This document shows positions 20,480 to 33,617 of a stretch of 64,000 bases of DNA, one piece after another. Made by a program: the position numbers and the translations under genes. Each line of letters begins with the position of its first letter. Positions within the stretch are counted from its first letter, which is position 1. A model generated the notes under the pieces. That model was not told the DNA's origin. It ran no database searches and saw only the letters and a list, made by a program, of their open reading frames with translations. Origin of the DNA: Loxodes magnus (taxonomy: Eukaryota > Ciliophora > Karyorelictea > Loxodida > Loxodidae); assembly GCA_946699065.1 (NCBI GenBank), contig CAMPDV010000520.1:124001-188000 (forward strand), given 5' to 3'.

Positions 20480-21498
20480 TCAAAGATAAATTAAAGTTTT
20501 CTATTGCAAAGGAATTGCAATCTCATACAGAAAAAAACAGTTTATACTTTATTATGCTTCAAAAAATGTTTAGGACATACATTTTTTGTAAGATTGAAAA
20601 CTCGGGATTCTCCAGATTTTTGATTCACATCTACTCTCTGTGTTCAATTAATCTATTCACTTTTTTGACGTTCCAGTTTGGCTACAGAACAATATGTTAA
20701 TTTATTTTTAGTTTATCTTTCAAAATGGTCTTAATTTTTCTTTCTGACTCTTTTTCACGGTATTAATCTTTTCAATAATTTCTTTATAAAACTTAAATTT
20801 CTAACAAATCCTAAAGAGATATGAGCAACTTACGCAGTATTAAAATTTCTTCTTGACAACTTTAAAACACCTTTTACTGATGGATAAGGATTGCTTCCTT
20901 TTATATTTCTACTTTTTGCGAATATTCCTTTTGTTCTTTTTGTCGCGCGTTTCAGAGCTTTAAGTTATCGTGTTAATTCTTTACTTTTTCGTCAAGTTAG
21001 GCAATTTATTTGCTCTAGTCCCATTAGATAGTTCAAAAACATCTATTTCTCTTTCTTAAATCATCAGTCTCGATTAACTCTTATATTTTTTTGCTTCAGT
21101 TTTTGATTGATTTTTTGATTCTTTCAATTTAGACCTTTTTCTGAAGATTGAATTTCATCAGTATTAGATAGCTAATGTTTATTGTCTTTATCCAAAGTAT
21201 AATTTATACACTGTCTAGATTTTACATTTTCTTTTATTGCTTTGGTTTCTCTGTCATATTTGAAATTCAGGGATTTATTTCCGTACCTTTCCTATCTTTA
21301 TGATTTATGGATTTGAACTTTATAAGAAGATGTCGGTTTAAGAGGGCGTAAATTGAAGTATTTCTGCTTCTGATTTTCATTCCTGTTTTGGTAAGAGTTG
21401 CAAAAGTTCTTCTTGTAGCATTCTACCTTTTTCTTTCTTTTATACAATTTTAGGATATTAAAATAATACTCAGTAACATTATAAGTAATTAAATACAT
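20480..21498 (-). pseudogene. Degenerate coiled-coil protein gene, copy 2
   Basis: Equivalent of 1637-2654. The ATG at 21498 starts MYLITYNVTEYYFNILKLYK, followed by KKKVECYKKNFCNSYQNR. Relative to copy 1 there is an extra base in the GAGAAATAG run and another in CGCGCG, each shifting the frame, so neither copy is intact across its length. Most substitutions in the C-terminal half are silent in the coiled-coil frame. Function unknown. Confidence 0.5.
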
Positions 21499-22282
21499 AA
21501 AAAATAATAAAAATTGCTTTTAAAAATACAGATGGTACAATAATTAAAATTTTATATTCTATTTATATAGAGATAAACTTACTTTTTTGATAATGAAATA
21601 TAATCATAATTAATATAAATTCTATTAATTATAAATATTAGTAAAATTATTTAAATAATTACATTTTATTTATTAGAATTAATTTATTATTTATTATTTA
21701 TTATTCTAATATCAATTATAAAAAATAATTTACTAAGTATTTTAATTTCTAATATGTTAACTTTAATTTTGTGCTATTTTATACTTAAATCCATAAAGTA
21801 TTTAACTTTTTATTTATTGTTTTAGTTAAATTATTAATTAATTAATCATTAATATAATTCGCCCTTCTGCTTGTATGTAAAATTTGAATTTCTAGTATAT
21901 TTATTTCTTCTTCTAACTTCTTCCTGTCTTGGATTTAATATAAAACCTTGTTTCTTTCTCAGATTTTTCTAGTTAATGAGAGATAAACTTAAGTATCTGC
22001 TTCTTTAAATTCCTATAAGTTAATTTAAATGCTTAATATATATTTTAGTTTAATTTTAATTTGCTATCATCATCAAAATAAAAGATTAATAACATTAAAT
22101 TGTATTACTTCAGAAAAATGAAAACAAATAATTAAATTTAAATGTTTAATTTTAAATTTCTCACTTTTAAAATTATTTAGATAAATAGATATAAACATAA
22201 TTTGGTAATAAACATATCCATATACTAATATTAAGACTATTATATCATTTAAAATATGCATGAAGTCATAGTCTGAAAATTT

Positions 22283-22422
22283 GTAGGTAATCTGGAACAG
22301 TGAATAACTGCATTGCAGTAATCTCACATTAGATGCCATCACGAATTAAAGTGGACAAGCTCAAAAGAGATATGCCTAACTTGTTCTAGAGCTCTCGCTA
22401 ACATTCGAAGTTTTGACTGACG
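22283..22422 (-). repeat. Right inverted repeat, copy 2
   Basis: Reverse-complement partner of 19585-19740. A base is missing in the shared core (GCATTGCAGTAATC) compared with copy 1. Confidence 0.55.
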
Positions 22423-23049
22423 ATGTTAAATTTTTTATTTTTATATGAATTTTATTTTTAAATTAACTGTGTATTTGCAATAAAATATTAAATAATATTT
22501 TAATAAGAAGAATCCAAATATGGAGAAGCTTAGGTGTTTCATTTGATAATATACTAAAGACAAAAAGAATAATTAGAAAATTTAAATGAAAAAAATAATA
22601 AATTCGTGACAAAGCTATTAAAGGTAAAGTCACATTAATAATTTCTGTTTATAAAAATAGTGATTATAAACTTATAGTATAAAAACAATATAAACTTAGC
22701 TTGATAATAATATTATAGTTAGTCTAATGTCTTTAATATAAATTTTTAATTAGTTTGATTTAATATCTTAATTACCTATATTAGTTTATTTATAACTTTA
22801 TATAAGATTATTAATTTATAATTGATATTGAGCTTAGATATATGTTGAATAATAATAGTTTTTATTTGAGTTTAATGAAAATTATAATCAGAATAACTTA
22901 ATAAGGGGTTAATATAAATAAAACAAGATAGTAGAAACTAAAGATTGCAAATATGCTTAAACTTTATAAATGTTTCTATAATTTCTATGAATTGTGAATA
23001 TTACTAATAATTTTCATAAATTAAGTAAATCTTTTTTAATAAAATTTGA

Positions 23050-23554
23050 TGTCTTAAAAATAAAAGTTATTAATAAAAATAAGAAAATATTACAATAAAT
23101 AGAATTTTAATTTATTTTTATAATTTTATCTTTACTTTGTGTATAACTTCTATTTATTTACCATTCATTTTTGTCAATAATTGCTTCCAATTTTTTAACT
23201 AGGTATAATTTTTATGCCTTTTAATTACAAATTTATCTTTATTTTTGTTACAATTGTTATCACTCAACCTTTTAAAATAATTGTTTAAATCTTTAATTCG
23301 AAAATATAATTCTTTTAATGTATTATACAATTAGTTAAGTTGTTTGTAAAAGATATAACTTTATTTTTTGATTATGAATGATTAAATTCTTTATATAAAA
23401 TTATTTAATTCTTTTATTTTTTATCTTTACTATTCTATTTATATCTCACCTTTCATTAAGTTTATTAAAAACTTATTAACCAAACTTTTACTTCATTTAA
23501 TCTTACAATTTATTACTTATTTACAACTATTTCCTTATCAAAATAGCAGCTCAT
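23050..23554 (-). pseudogene. Hypothetical helical protein, copy 2
   Basis: Copy of 4200-4702 with the same ATG context at 23554 and the same DLNNY block. One-base indels relative to copy 1 (for example near 23265 and 23400) shift frames, so coding ability is doubtful. Confidence 0.3.
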
Positions 23555-23689
23555 CAAATTGAGATATCACTAAATTTAAGATCTACAACCTTTTAAATCA
23601 TATATAACCTAGCAATAATACCTTAAATAACTTACCTTTTTCTTAATAGTTAGAACACATTTTTTAATAATTTCCATAAATCATGAGAG

Positions 23690-24360
23690 GAGTAGATTAA
23701 TCTGAAAATAAAAGTATTTGAACTAATTTTTAGTAATTAATTAAGCAAATAAACAGCATTTAATTAAAAATTATGTTACTCTAAAATTATAGTAAAATCT
23801 TTAATACAGAATTTAGTTGAAAAGCCTTTAAACATCTAATTACTTAAAAAATTAAAAAAGAAGACAAAATATAAGAAATTAGAAATATTAATTAAATAAA
23901 TCATGAATAAGTTATGATTAAAGCTATATAAAATCCAATGGAGGTTGAGTAGTTAAACTTAAATATTAATCAAATATAGAAAATTAGATAATCAATCAGG
24001 TAATAAAAGAGATCAATTTATGTGCTGATTCTGGAGAAGGTTAGAAAGCACAAAATAAATTGTTGGAGATACCAAAATACAAAAAAGCAAAAATAAATAA
24101 TTTTTTAAAAAACCTAACTTAAATTTACTGTGCATCTGAAGGTGACTTATATAAGAAAAAATGATTGGTGGAGAGTAATTACTCTTGCAAATAATAGACA
24201 ATCAAAAAAGAAGAACAAAGCAAATGTTTGGAAATGACTGAGATTCGAATAAAATACTAACGGTAAAGAAAGGTAGATTAGTAGCCTAAGATATGTAATA
24301 AAGTATATGAATCTGGAGAAGAAATGAACAATTTCAATGAGTCTTTCAATGATTCTTGAG
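23690..24360 (+). pseudogene. Hypothetical Cys-containing protein, copy 2
   Basis: Copy of 4828-5520 with the CADSGEG and INNFLKNLTQIYCASEGD blocks retained (about 24020-24150). Differences are few. Frame changes are shared or added. Family unknown. Confidence 0.3.
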
Positions 24361-25039
24361 ACTTTTTATAAGATAATAAATAGCAAGCCAAATAAAGGCA
24401 TTTTCACATTATTAAATTATTTTATGTTATTATGCTATTATTTATCTTATATATTTACTATTTAAGTTTTTTTCCTTTATTTATAAAAATTATTTACTCA
24501 CTTTACTAAAAGTTAGATTTATCATTAATATTTAAACTATCCAATTTTTTAAATATAGTTCTCTGAAAGAATAAAGAGAATGCCTAAGTTCTAGCATAGT
24601 GTATATAATAATTTAAAAATAAGTTTATCATTAATTCATCAAACTTTAATTAATAAAACTATTATGAAATCATATAAACATATGGCTCCAAAGAAATAAG
24701 TATCTCCTGTGAAAGCATTTAACAATACACATAACTTAATTAATTATTTTTATATGCTATAATTGGAAGAATAGAAGCTAAAAAAAGAAGTTTAAAACAC
24801 GAAATAAATAACTTATTCTCTTATGTTTACTATCAAAAAATTGATCAATGAACTGAACCTTATAAAGAAAATTAGCTGGTTTACCCAAATTCATTCTTAC
24901 ACTTTTTGACGTAATCTTGACTGTATATTTTTTTTAAAGAAATAATTTCTTGAAATCAGTGTCCTAATATTTATATTCCTTCACTCTTTCTATTATCATT
25001 TTATTTATATATATTATTTATCAACTTTGTATTGTCTTT

Positions 25040-26420
25040 CCATTTCATAGCATTCACTACGTCTTATCTGCAATTTTCATATTATGATATTAAGATCACT
25101 GTTGTAATATTTCAATCATCTCTTGTAGTCTGGACTTACCATCATTTCAATGTTATCTGCATATGCTAATGCTCCCATATATCATTCCTCTGTATATTAT
25201 TCTTATTCCATGCTTGTGGTTATTCCTACTTTATTTTATCTTAATTAGTTGAGAAGTTTATTTATTATATATTTTTAAAAACCGCCATAGTTGTTCGAAG
25301 GTGAACAACAAGGTCATCTTCATCAGAGGTTGGGGAAGTTAAGTACCCATAATCGACTTTATGTCTTCCTCTGCTTTGGTTTGACCTCGAGACATAAGAT
25401 TCTTAGACCTTCGACACTGGCTTGGCTTGGCTTGGCTTCGTTTATTTTTAATTCTGGAACGAAAAAGAAATAATATTGCGAGCTTCATCAGAGGTGGGGA
25501 ATTTAAGTACCCATAATTGACATATGTCGTCCTCTGCTTTGGTGATGCAATGAGACACAATCCTGCCATGTCCCTGGACCTCCAAAAAGTATTAAAGATT
25601 ATGAATATTCTAAAATTATATCAGTATTGAACATTTTTATCATTACTGAATAATTATACCAGTATTGAACAAGGATTATCAGTATCTGATAATTTTATCA
25701 GTAACAAACATTCTTGTCAGTATGAAACATTTTTTTTTAAAGAGCTGCGCACCAACGAGAGTGCTACGCGCTCTATAATCAAATTTATTTATTTATTATT
25801 TATTATTTATTCATTATAATATTGAATAACCTTAGTGAATATGAGCTACCTTATTTAACTCCTTTCCTCTTTTAAAACTGTTCTGATATTAAATCATTTA
25901 TTTTTATCTTTTTTTCTTCTCAGTAAGGATCTTGATTATTTGCTTAGGCATTTCAATTTCATTTAGTATCTTTAATATATCTTCTCTTATTACTAAGAAA
26001 AAATAATTTTAATATCAATAAATATTCTGCTTTTTCTTAATTATTTTACTTATATTCTTGTGCAGTTCTTAGATTGAAGATTTACCATGAGCATGATTTA
26101 TCTTGATTGAAGCCATATTATAATTCATCGTCATACCTGTTCAAATACGAGTTTGTTTATCCAATAATCAGAGATCAATGATTTTTACTATATGAATTAA
26201 AAGTGAAATCGACCTATAATTCATAGAATCTTCCACTTTACCTTTTTTATGAAGTAATATAATAAAAGTTCTTGTTATTTTGTTTGGTATAGCTCCAGAT
26301 TGTATTATTTTTTATGTTAATGTTGCGGTTTGGTTAGAAAGCTTATCTCATCCAGCTCTTATTGTTCCTATTTATATTCCATCAGGTCCTACAGCTTTTC
26401 ATTAGGAGAGCGTTTTTATA
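25040..26420 (-). pseudogene. LINE reverse transcriptase domain, unit 2
   Basis: Same motif series as unit 1: KAVGPDGI near 26375, NYRPISLL near 26210, GVKQG near 25860 and AYADNIEM near 25155. The Asp-to-Asn change in the palm would abolish metal binding in known RTs. It is interrupted by the SINE at 25277-25812. Confidence 0.8.
25277..25812 (+). mobile_element. Dimeric SINE-like element, unit 2
   Basis: Same insertion site as 6427-6938, so it predates the duplication. It holds a short repeat segment (ATCAGTATCTGATAATTTT) that copy 1 lost by deletion between ATCAGTA repeats. The palindromic end reads GAGCTGCGCACC...GCTACGCGCTC. Short ATG frames inside it are incidental. Confidence 0.65.
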
Positions 26421-26839
26421 CAGCACACTAAATCTTCTTTTTAAACCTAAATTTTTTATGTGTTCCTGTATGAGTCTGGTAATCTATTTCTGCCACTTTT
26501 ATAGAGCTCCTCTCAGCTTTCTTTAAAATTCGGCATATTATTTTCGTTTTTTAATGTCCATTGTTCGTATTTTATCTATTTTAATTTTTTTATATTCCTT
26601 TTCAAGTGTTGTTTAAGCTTCCTTAATTAATTTCATCTTAATAAACATTGAATTTATTTTTCCTATCTTTTTTTAGATGCAATATAAATTTCTCCTTACT
26701 TCTTATCTCATTTAATATAATTATCAATTTATTAGCATCCTTATCTAATTAGATATTTTACTTATTTCACTTACTATTAGAAATGTTTTCTTAATTTTAT
26801 TGTTTCTGCTGTATATTAGTATTTTCTAATTTAATTTGT

Positions 26840-27720
26840 TACAAATCCACATATCGCTTTGGTCGCTTCTTGGATTTAATTTAACCATTTTTCATAGTAT
26901 GCTTCGCTATCGAAATTTCGAATTCGCTAAGATCTATTTTTTCGAATCATTCTTTGAATCTCTCTTTAACCTTTTATTGCTTTAATTGTTGAAATTTTAT
27001 CCTTTTAATTTATGGACTTTTTCTAAATTCTTCCGAAATTTTTATCTTTATTTGTCTGGCTAATGATCTCCTATTGGTCTCTATTGATAGAATTTTGTGT
27101 TGATAATGTTAGGTGTAATGTATTGATTCATTAAGAATCAACTTATTTTCAATTTTCCATTCTTTTATGTTGTGATGATGGTTGGATATTGATTTGAATC
27201 TTTACATTCTAAAATATAATCTTTCTTCAATTTAATAAGCATTAGCCTGCATTATTCTGCTCATAAGGTAAAAATTGGGGAATATGTACATTAAAATCTT
27301 CTAATATTAAAATTTATAATCCTTTGTTGTTTGCTGCTATTTTGTATTATTATAGACTTTCATAAAAGGGTATTAGTTAATTATAGTTGGATGTTGTAGT
27401 TTTATATACGTTTATCAATTCTAGCTAATCATCAAGTGTTAAACTTATTAATCTTCCACTAAAAAAGATCTGCTTGATTGAGATCCGCTATATCCAACAC
27501 TTTCGTTCTGCTCGTAATTCCATCTTTTATATAAAATGATACTCTTTTGTAGTGTTTTGTGCTCAATTTTATTATCGCTCTGAATCCGTATATATAAGGC
27601 ATTTAATCAGTTTGATGCTTAAATATTTCTTAAATCGCCATAATTTCTATCTTCTTTTCACACATAAACTTGTTTAATTCTTGTTTTTTTATATTACTCT
27701 GACATTTGCTGTGCCTATGT
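26840..27720 (-). pseudogene. LINE APE-type endonuclease domain, unit 2
   Basis: Same minus-strand blocks as unit 1: FYIKDEI near 27530, LELINVY near 27410 and LEDFNVHI near 27290. It is broken by the same frame changes. Confidence 0.75.
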
Positions 27721-28354
27721 TTAATTCTGTCTATTTTATTTATTATTATTTCCTTTTACTTCCTATTTTACTACCCTGAATTTTTAGCTTCCTCTTCTTT
27801 AATAGAGTGAAAACCAAATTGTTCTAATGTTTATTATTTTTCCTGTATTTATGTCTTCGTTTTTTTACTCGATATTGTCTTCCTTTCCATTATATATTTT
27901 TTTCTATTTTTTTGAGACAGTGTTGTATTTATGCATACTTCCTTCCTGTCACTGTTTTATATATGTTTAAGTTTTTTTGGTATATTTCATATTTTACTTT
28001 CTGTTTTTTGTGACATTGATAGTTTCGCCTCAGTTTTATTTATTTAATTTTGTAGTTAAGTATCTATTAAAATCGATCGCTTTTAAAGAAACTTTAATCT
28101 GGCTTAAACTTGTAGCTTTTTCTAGAAATAAAAGTGGTATTTTATTTGAAGGTTAATCTTTTTAGTTTTCTTCACTTTCTTTTCTTTCGCTATCTGTTTC
28201 TCTTTATAGTAAGGCATTTTATTCCTAAGTTCTACATGCATCAACTTGGTTTTTACTTCCTTAGCATTTCTAATTGTTTTCTTTATAGCTTTTTTATTAA
28301 GTATTAATTTTTGCTATATCCTTATTTGTTGCAGTTTAAACATTTTAAAATTGA

Positions 28355-28398
28355 TGGTTGGCGATACAACGATATGTGTATGGGATTTCCAGACTGAC
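28355..28398 (+). other. WD40-signature micro-insertion, copy 2
   Basis: Copy of 9481-9523, reading GDTTICVWDFQTD antisense to the LINE ORF1. It is shared by units 1 and 2 only. Confidence 0.6.
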
Positions 28399-29363
28399 TC
28401 AAGTAAGTATTTTACCTTTCGTCTAACTTATCTAGTATACTTTCTGCGTCTTTGCTCTCCTTTAATTCTAAATAAATTCTCATTTTCCCATTGACTCACG
28501 TTATACCTTTTACATCTCTATATAGACTATTTTTCCGTACTGCTATAGATGGGTTTCTACCTGGCTAAAACTTGAATACATGTTAATTGTTCAATGAATC
28601 AGATAGCTCTTAATGTATTGAATTCCTCTATGTTTCTTTGTTCTTTAGGTATTAAAAAACTTCTAGTCTTCTATGTTTAATTATTTCCAATTTGTGAGAG
28701 TGCTTCTTTATTTTTGATTCATATAATAATTATTCCTTTTTAAGAATTTTCATACTCTCAGAATTTTTACCATATTCTTAATTTAAATATCTGAGAAATG
28801 CTTGAATGATTTCATTTTCTTGCATTTCTGCTGGACTGAGTCTTTGGTTATAGTAATTTTCTTATAAAAATTTATTGAAACAGGTAACTCCTACTCTTTT
28901 ATCAGTTTTGAACTGCATATTCTCCTCCTCATTTTATGGTAATTTGCTATTTTATTTTCTTCTTCCATTATAATGATTTGCACAGAGCTGTGGTTTGAGT
29001 TGATGTTCTAAATTATCTACTTTTTTTGATAGGTTACTTAGTTTTAAGATTTCTGTCCTTTTTTTTCTGCATTACTTCTAGTAGTTTAAATATTTTGTGA
29101 CATAGACGTTTTTCTTAAAAATAATATCAAAGATCTGATTAAATTGTAAAACTCTTTCATGTCTTTGTTAAATTTACCAAGTAATCTTGATCCGAGATTG
29201 GCGGCATGCAGAATGTGATATTGCTACTTGATATAATAGCTTAATATTGTAGTATTTAAGTAAATAAAGTAATAATGTAATAATAGATATTTATATACTA
29301 ATTTTTGATGGTAACTGTTATAAATTACCTTTTATAGCTTTTGTAGTCTAAATAATAATAAAA

Positions 29364-30755
29364 ATGTAAGCGTTACCAAAATGCTTAATCTGCTTAGAAG
29401 ATTACAACTTAACTAATGCTCTTCCAACTGTCTTACCTTGTGGACATATTTACTGTGGTTTGTGTTTGAATACTGAGTACTGATTATAAGGCATAATGTA
29501 ATGTCCTATTTGTTAAAAAGGATTCCATTTTAGATTTGATGATTTACCTTAAGAAAGTGATTTAATAAGAATGATATTTTAAAACTAATAATACATATAA
29601 AAGATTTAAGATGCTAGATAGAAATTAAAAGAGATAAGGAGGTAAATTATGGAAAAATCTAAAACCATTACAACCAAATAATCAAACATTAGTAATACTC
29701 TCATAATACCACTAACTAATATCATCATCAATCATTAACCAACATTTATCTACCAAAAATAACACTCAAATATTATCTAATTCTACTAATCACTAAAACC
29801 AACTATACTCTAATATAACTCATAACCACCTACAATACTAAAGTCTAAATTAACTTACAATCTAATAAGATACAAACTATAACACAATACTAAGTAACCA
29901 AATATTATTTAGACTAATTAACATAAACTAACCTAACACTTTATATAATCTAACTATATTCACTTATTTAATTGCTTAATTTAAAAATTAAGTTTATTTA
30001 ATATTTAAACAGAGTAATTACGATAAGTCTAAGTTTAAATTATAATTCAATACAATAGTAAAAGTATAGAATATTAGAATAAGTTATATTTCATTGGAGG
30101 ATATAATGAAAATTAAAAGAAAGGAATAAAAGAAACTTGGTAGTTCGATTATGAAGGTAATAGTATAAAACTTAGTGATCTAAATGAGGGAAGAGGTGCC
30201 TTTGGAATAGCAGCTGCTTAAAAATTTCTTTATGTGGCTGGAGGAGTTAATAATAATCAAGTTTTATAATCAGTAGAAAAGTTAAATATAGAAAACTAAA
30301 GTAAATGATAAAATTGTTCTTAATTTCCATTCTAAATAGCAGGTTAAACTTTAGTAGTAGATAAAGACGAATAAAATATTTATTCTTTTGGAGGGTCAAA
30401 TTATAAAGCATAAACTTTAAAAGATATATGAAAGTATAACATATAGAATGATAGATGAAGTAAGTAAAATTTGAGTCTTCCTGAAGCTGTTGCAAGGCCT
30501 ATAGTTTGTTTAGAGCCTTTTGTCATATGTGGAGGTTTGAAAAATTATTCTACGAAAGAATATTCAAGAAGAATATATAAAAGAAGCAAAGAATAATGAT
30601 AATAAAGTTAAATTTTTAAAGATATTAAGGCTTTAACGGAGATGAAAATAAGAAATAACTATGGATATGTTTTTGCTATAGAATAGGAAAGAGTTTCAAT
30701 AATGAGGATTGATTTAGAAAAATTGAGTTATAGAAGTATTAGAAGTCATAACTGA
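29364..30755 (+). CDS. RING-Kelch protein, probable E3 ubiquitin ligase, gene 2
   Basis: 463 residues, one codon shorter than the other copies because of a deletion in a Kelch loop. The RING and linker match gene 1 except for a few changes (for example Glu for Gln at residue 38). Internal TGA occurs at codon 40 and at the Kelch tryptophans SKW and DIW. TGA also stands in DRW (30456-30458), where gene 1 has TGG, so the exchange is silent only if TGA is Trp. Variable boxes read NCL and QYN. Blade loops read GGYNENQ, GGVNNN, GGSNYK and GGLKNYST. It starts at the shared ATG after AATAATAATAAAA and ends at the conserved TGA. It is head-to-head with the unit 2 LINE. Confidence 0.87.
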
Positions 30756-31304
30756 TAAACATAATAATATCTATATTATTAATAGTATTTATAATAAATA
30801 TAATTTAATATGTAAAGAAGTAGTTTTAAAGATCTTTAATTAGGTAAATATATTACTACTTATTAAAATATTTAAAGCATCAAAAATAAATAAAGAATCA
30901 AATTTTATTTTAAACATATTTAAAAATCTATTATTCAAATATTATCATTATTCAGATACAAACATACAGCTTATAACATACTAAAACATATTCAACATAG
31001 TCAAAAAAACTATCTTTAAATACATCCATATATTCAAATTATACAAGTACTACTTAGATTACTCTATTATTTTCTAATCAAATCAAAAATATAATCAAAT
31101 AATACTTAAGCTATACCTATATCTAAATACTAATTAAGTAATCACTACTATCTTCAATTCAACATCTTCAAATCTAAAATTAATTATTTCCTTTAATCAT
31201 TTAAACTAACTACTATATATTTAAAATGTATCTTCTATAGCCAATAATAAAATCAAACCATTATAACGCATACGCTCTCGATAAAAACTCAAACATAATA
31301 ACTT

Positions 31305-32330
31305 TTCGATATTAATATGATAGACCATTAAACTATACTCAGTTACATCCAAATAAAGTTTTTAGAAAGGATGTCTAATGGTGAGGAAAAGCAAAAAAAT
31401 AAGATAAACTAATAAAATTAGCAGAAAATAAAATATTTTAATGAGCAATTTTTTGAAAAAAATAAAGAGAATAAAATAGAAAATTTCGTCTAAGAAATAG
31501 GAATAATCTATCGATTATAGAGAGACATTTTAAACGTTACAACTCAAGCATAGTAAAAATAAAATAACGTTTGCATTAATGGAACTCTTGAGTACTGTTA
31601 GAGAGAATTTGGATAATATATAGATTAAGTACGAATAATAGCAACTGGACTTATTCTAACTGTTTTATTAGATTAAGAATAAATTAATAAATTCTCTAAC
31701 ATAAAAAATAATAATATTAAACTTTTATATTTTAACAAGAAGAGAAATATAAATTAATACGACAGTAATAATAACTACCTAATTCACTTTGGTATAAACA
31801 AAAGCTTAATTCCAACAGAAAAATAGCTAAAAGTCTTCGCAAAAATTAAAAAAAGAGTTTTACATATGTGTAAAGTTAAGTAATTTGGTAATATGATGAT
31901 GTGTAAACTATCAAAAATTAGATACGATACTATGAAGAAGATAAAAAAGCAAATAAAATTAATAATCAATTGGGTTGAAAAATAAAAAAAATAGTAAAAT
32001 ATATATCAAGAAATAGCATATTGAAATAAAAGATATATAAATATAAATAAGATACCTAAATAAATGCTAAATAAAGGATAAGAAGATATAAAGATTGGTA
32101 GCAAAATATTTAATTCTAAAGAATAAAATTTCTTAAATAATTATTTAAATTGCACCTGAGATAGTTAGTAACTGATAGAATAATAAAAGATCTTTCAAAT
32201 GAATAAACGCTGAGATTAAATGACTTAATTACCTTAGATTTATGGAAAAAACCAAAGTTTAGTATTATAGAAGAAAAAAATGCTATTGTCAAAAACCCAT
32301 TGAACAAAATAAGTTCCAAAAAATGTTATA
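31305..32330 (+). mobile_element. Plus-strand LINE-like element, unit 2, truncated
   Basis: Similar to the ORF1 part of 43195-45990, including a GVIVKNPLN-type end near 32300 and a PTEKQLKVF block near 31805. It stops near 32330, where it is joined directly to sequence resembling the hypothetical gene pair of 4.2-5.5 kb. The endonuclease part is missing. Confidence 0.45.
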
Positions 32331-32339
32331 TTTTTTATC

Positions 32340-32625
32340 ACTCCAATCTTTTTAAATAATTGTTTAAATCTCTAATTCGAAAATATAATCCTTTTAATGC
32401 ATTATACAATTAATTTAGTTGTTTGCAAGAGATATAGCTTTACTTTTTGATTGTGAATGATTAAATTCTTTATAAAAATTATTTTATTCTTATTTTTATC
32501 TTTACGATCCTATTTATTTCGTTTTTCATTTAGTTTATTAAAACTTTCTAATCAAATTTTTCTTCATTTCATCTTACAATTTATTACTTATTTACAACTC
32601 TTTCCTTATCAAACCATTAGCTCAT
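32340..32625 (-). CDS. Hypothetical helical protein, copy 3, partial
   Basis: From ATG 32625 one frame reads MSQWFDKERVVNKQQ, then KQSYISCKQLNQLYNALKG and DLNNYLKRLEW, running up to the junction with the LINE-like element. This copy lacks the indels of copies 1 and 2 between the start and DLNNY, so it may preserve the ancestral frame, but its C-terminus is cut off at about 32340. Function unknown. Confidence 0.4.
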
Positions 32626-33099
32626 CAAACTGAGATGACACTAACTTTAAGATCTGCAACCCTTCGAATCATAGATAACCTAACTATAAGACCTTAATAA
32701 CTTCTCTTTATCTCAATAATTAGAGCAAATTTTTAATCTTTCTATAAATAATGAGAGAAGTACATTAATCTAAAAAGTAAAAATAATAAAATTCATTTTT
32801 TCTTATGTTTGTTTAAATGTTTAGCAGTTAATTAAGTAAATAAGCAGCATTTACTTTAAAATTAAGTAATAAATCTTTAATACAGAATTTAACTTAAAAG
32901 CTTCTACACTTCTATTTAATTAAGAAAAAAAAACAGAAAATAAAATATAAGAAACTAGAAATCTTAATTAAATAAACCATGAATAAGTTATAATTAAAGC
33001 TATACACAATCCAATGGAGATTGTGTAGTCAAATTTATATACTAAAAAATTCTAAAAAAATTAGATAATTAATCAAGTAATAAAAAGAAGATTAATTAT

Positions 33100-33438
33100 A
33101 TGCTGGCTGCGTAGAAAGCTAAAAAACATAAAATAAAGATGTTGGAGATAACAAAAAGTAGAAAAAAGGTAAAAATAAATAATTTCTTAAAAAGCCTAAC
33201 TTAGATTTATTTTGCGTTTAAAAGGACACATAATAAAGCAGAAACTTATCCTTAAAAAGCAGATCTTTGGTTAGTTCGGACAGAATAAGGAAATCGCTAA
33301 GAGTCAGATAAATCAAGAACTATATTTCCTCTAGAAGTGAAAGGTACAATAAATCTTTTGTCTACATAAAACTCTGTTAGTTGAATAGTGAGTAAACTAC
33401 TTGCAGATATGAAACGGATAAGTCCATACTATCTTTGA
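33100..33438 (+). CDS. Hypothetical protein with INNFLK-LTQIY block, copy 3
   Basis: 112 residues from ATG 33100 to TGA 33436-33438; the real start may be further upstream (the homologous region begins near 32755). It shares HKIKMLEITK and KINNFLKSLTQIYFA with copies 1 and 2, then diverges into KADLWLVRTEQGNRQESDKS and FPLEVKGTINLLSTQNS. The different C-terminus suggests recombination or a distinct paralogue. Function unknown. Confidence 0.4.
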
Positions 33439-33617
33439 TGATGTTAAATTTTGAAGGCTCTAAGATTAGGTTTTGGTTTAAGAATTTGATGTATAAGTCT
33501 AGAGACTTAAAGTCTGTTATGTGTTTTTAAATTTAGGGTTTTAAGTTTGTATTAATGTTTTTTATAGGTACTTATACTTATTGGGTTAAAGTTTGTTACT
33601 CCAATTTAAGAGAGTTT

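Larger units (their letters stand above)
24560..29210 (-). mobile_element. LINE-type retroelement, unit 2, decayed
   Basis: Duplicate of the LINE at 5700-10340 with the same order of ORF1 remnant, APE endonuclease and RT, and the same SINE insertion. Its palm motif near 25150-25170 reads YADN, with Asn for the second catalytic Asp, whereas unit 1 reads HADD. The 5' end again abuts a RING-Kelch gene. Confidence 0.8.
18772..31310. repeat. Segmental duplication A, copy 2
   Basis: Second copy of the block at 1-12430. Differences are scattered substitutions and indels, including about 68 bases near 19380-19440 that are missing from copy 1 (a SINE-like end plus flank) and about 20 bases inside the SINE near 25685. 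Because the whole stretch is copied in order, it arose as one segmental duplication and not by separate retrotranspositions. Confidence 0.9.
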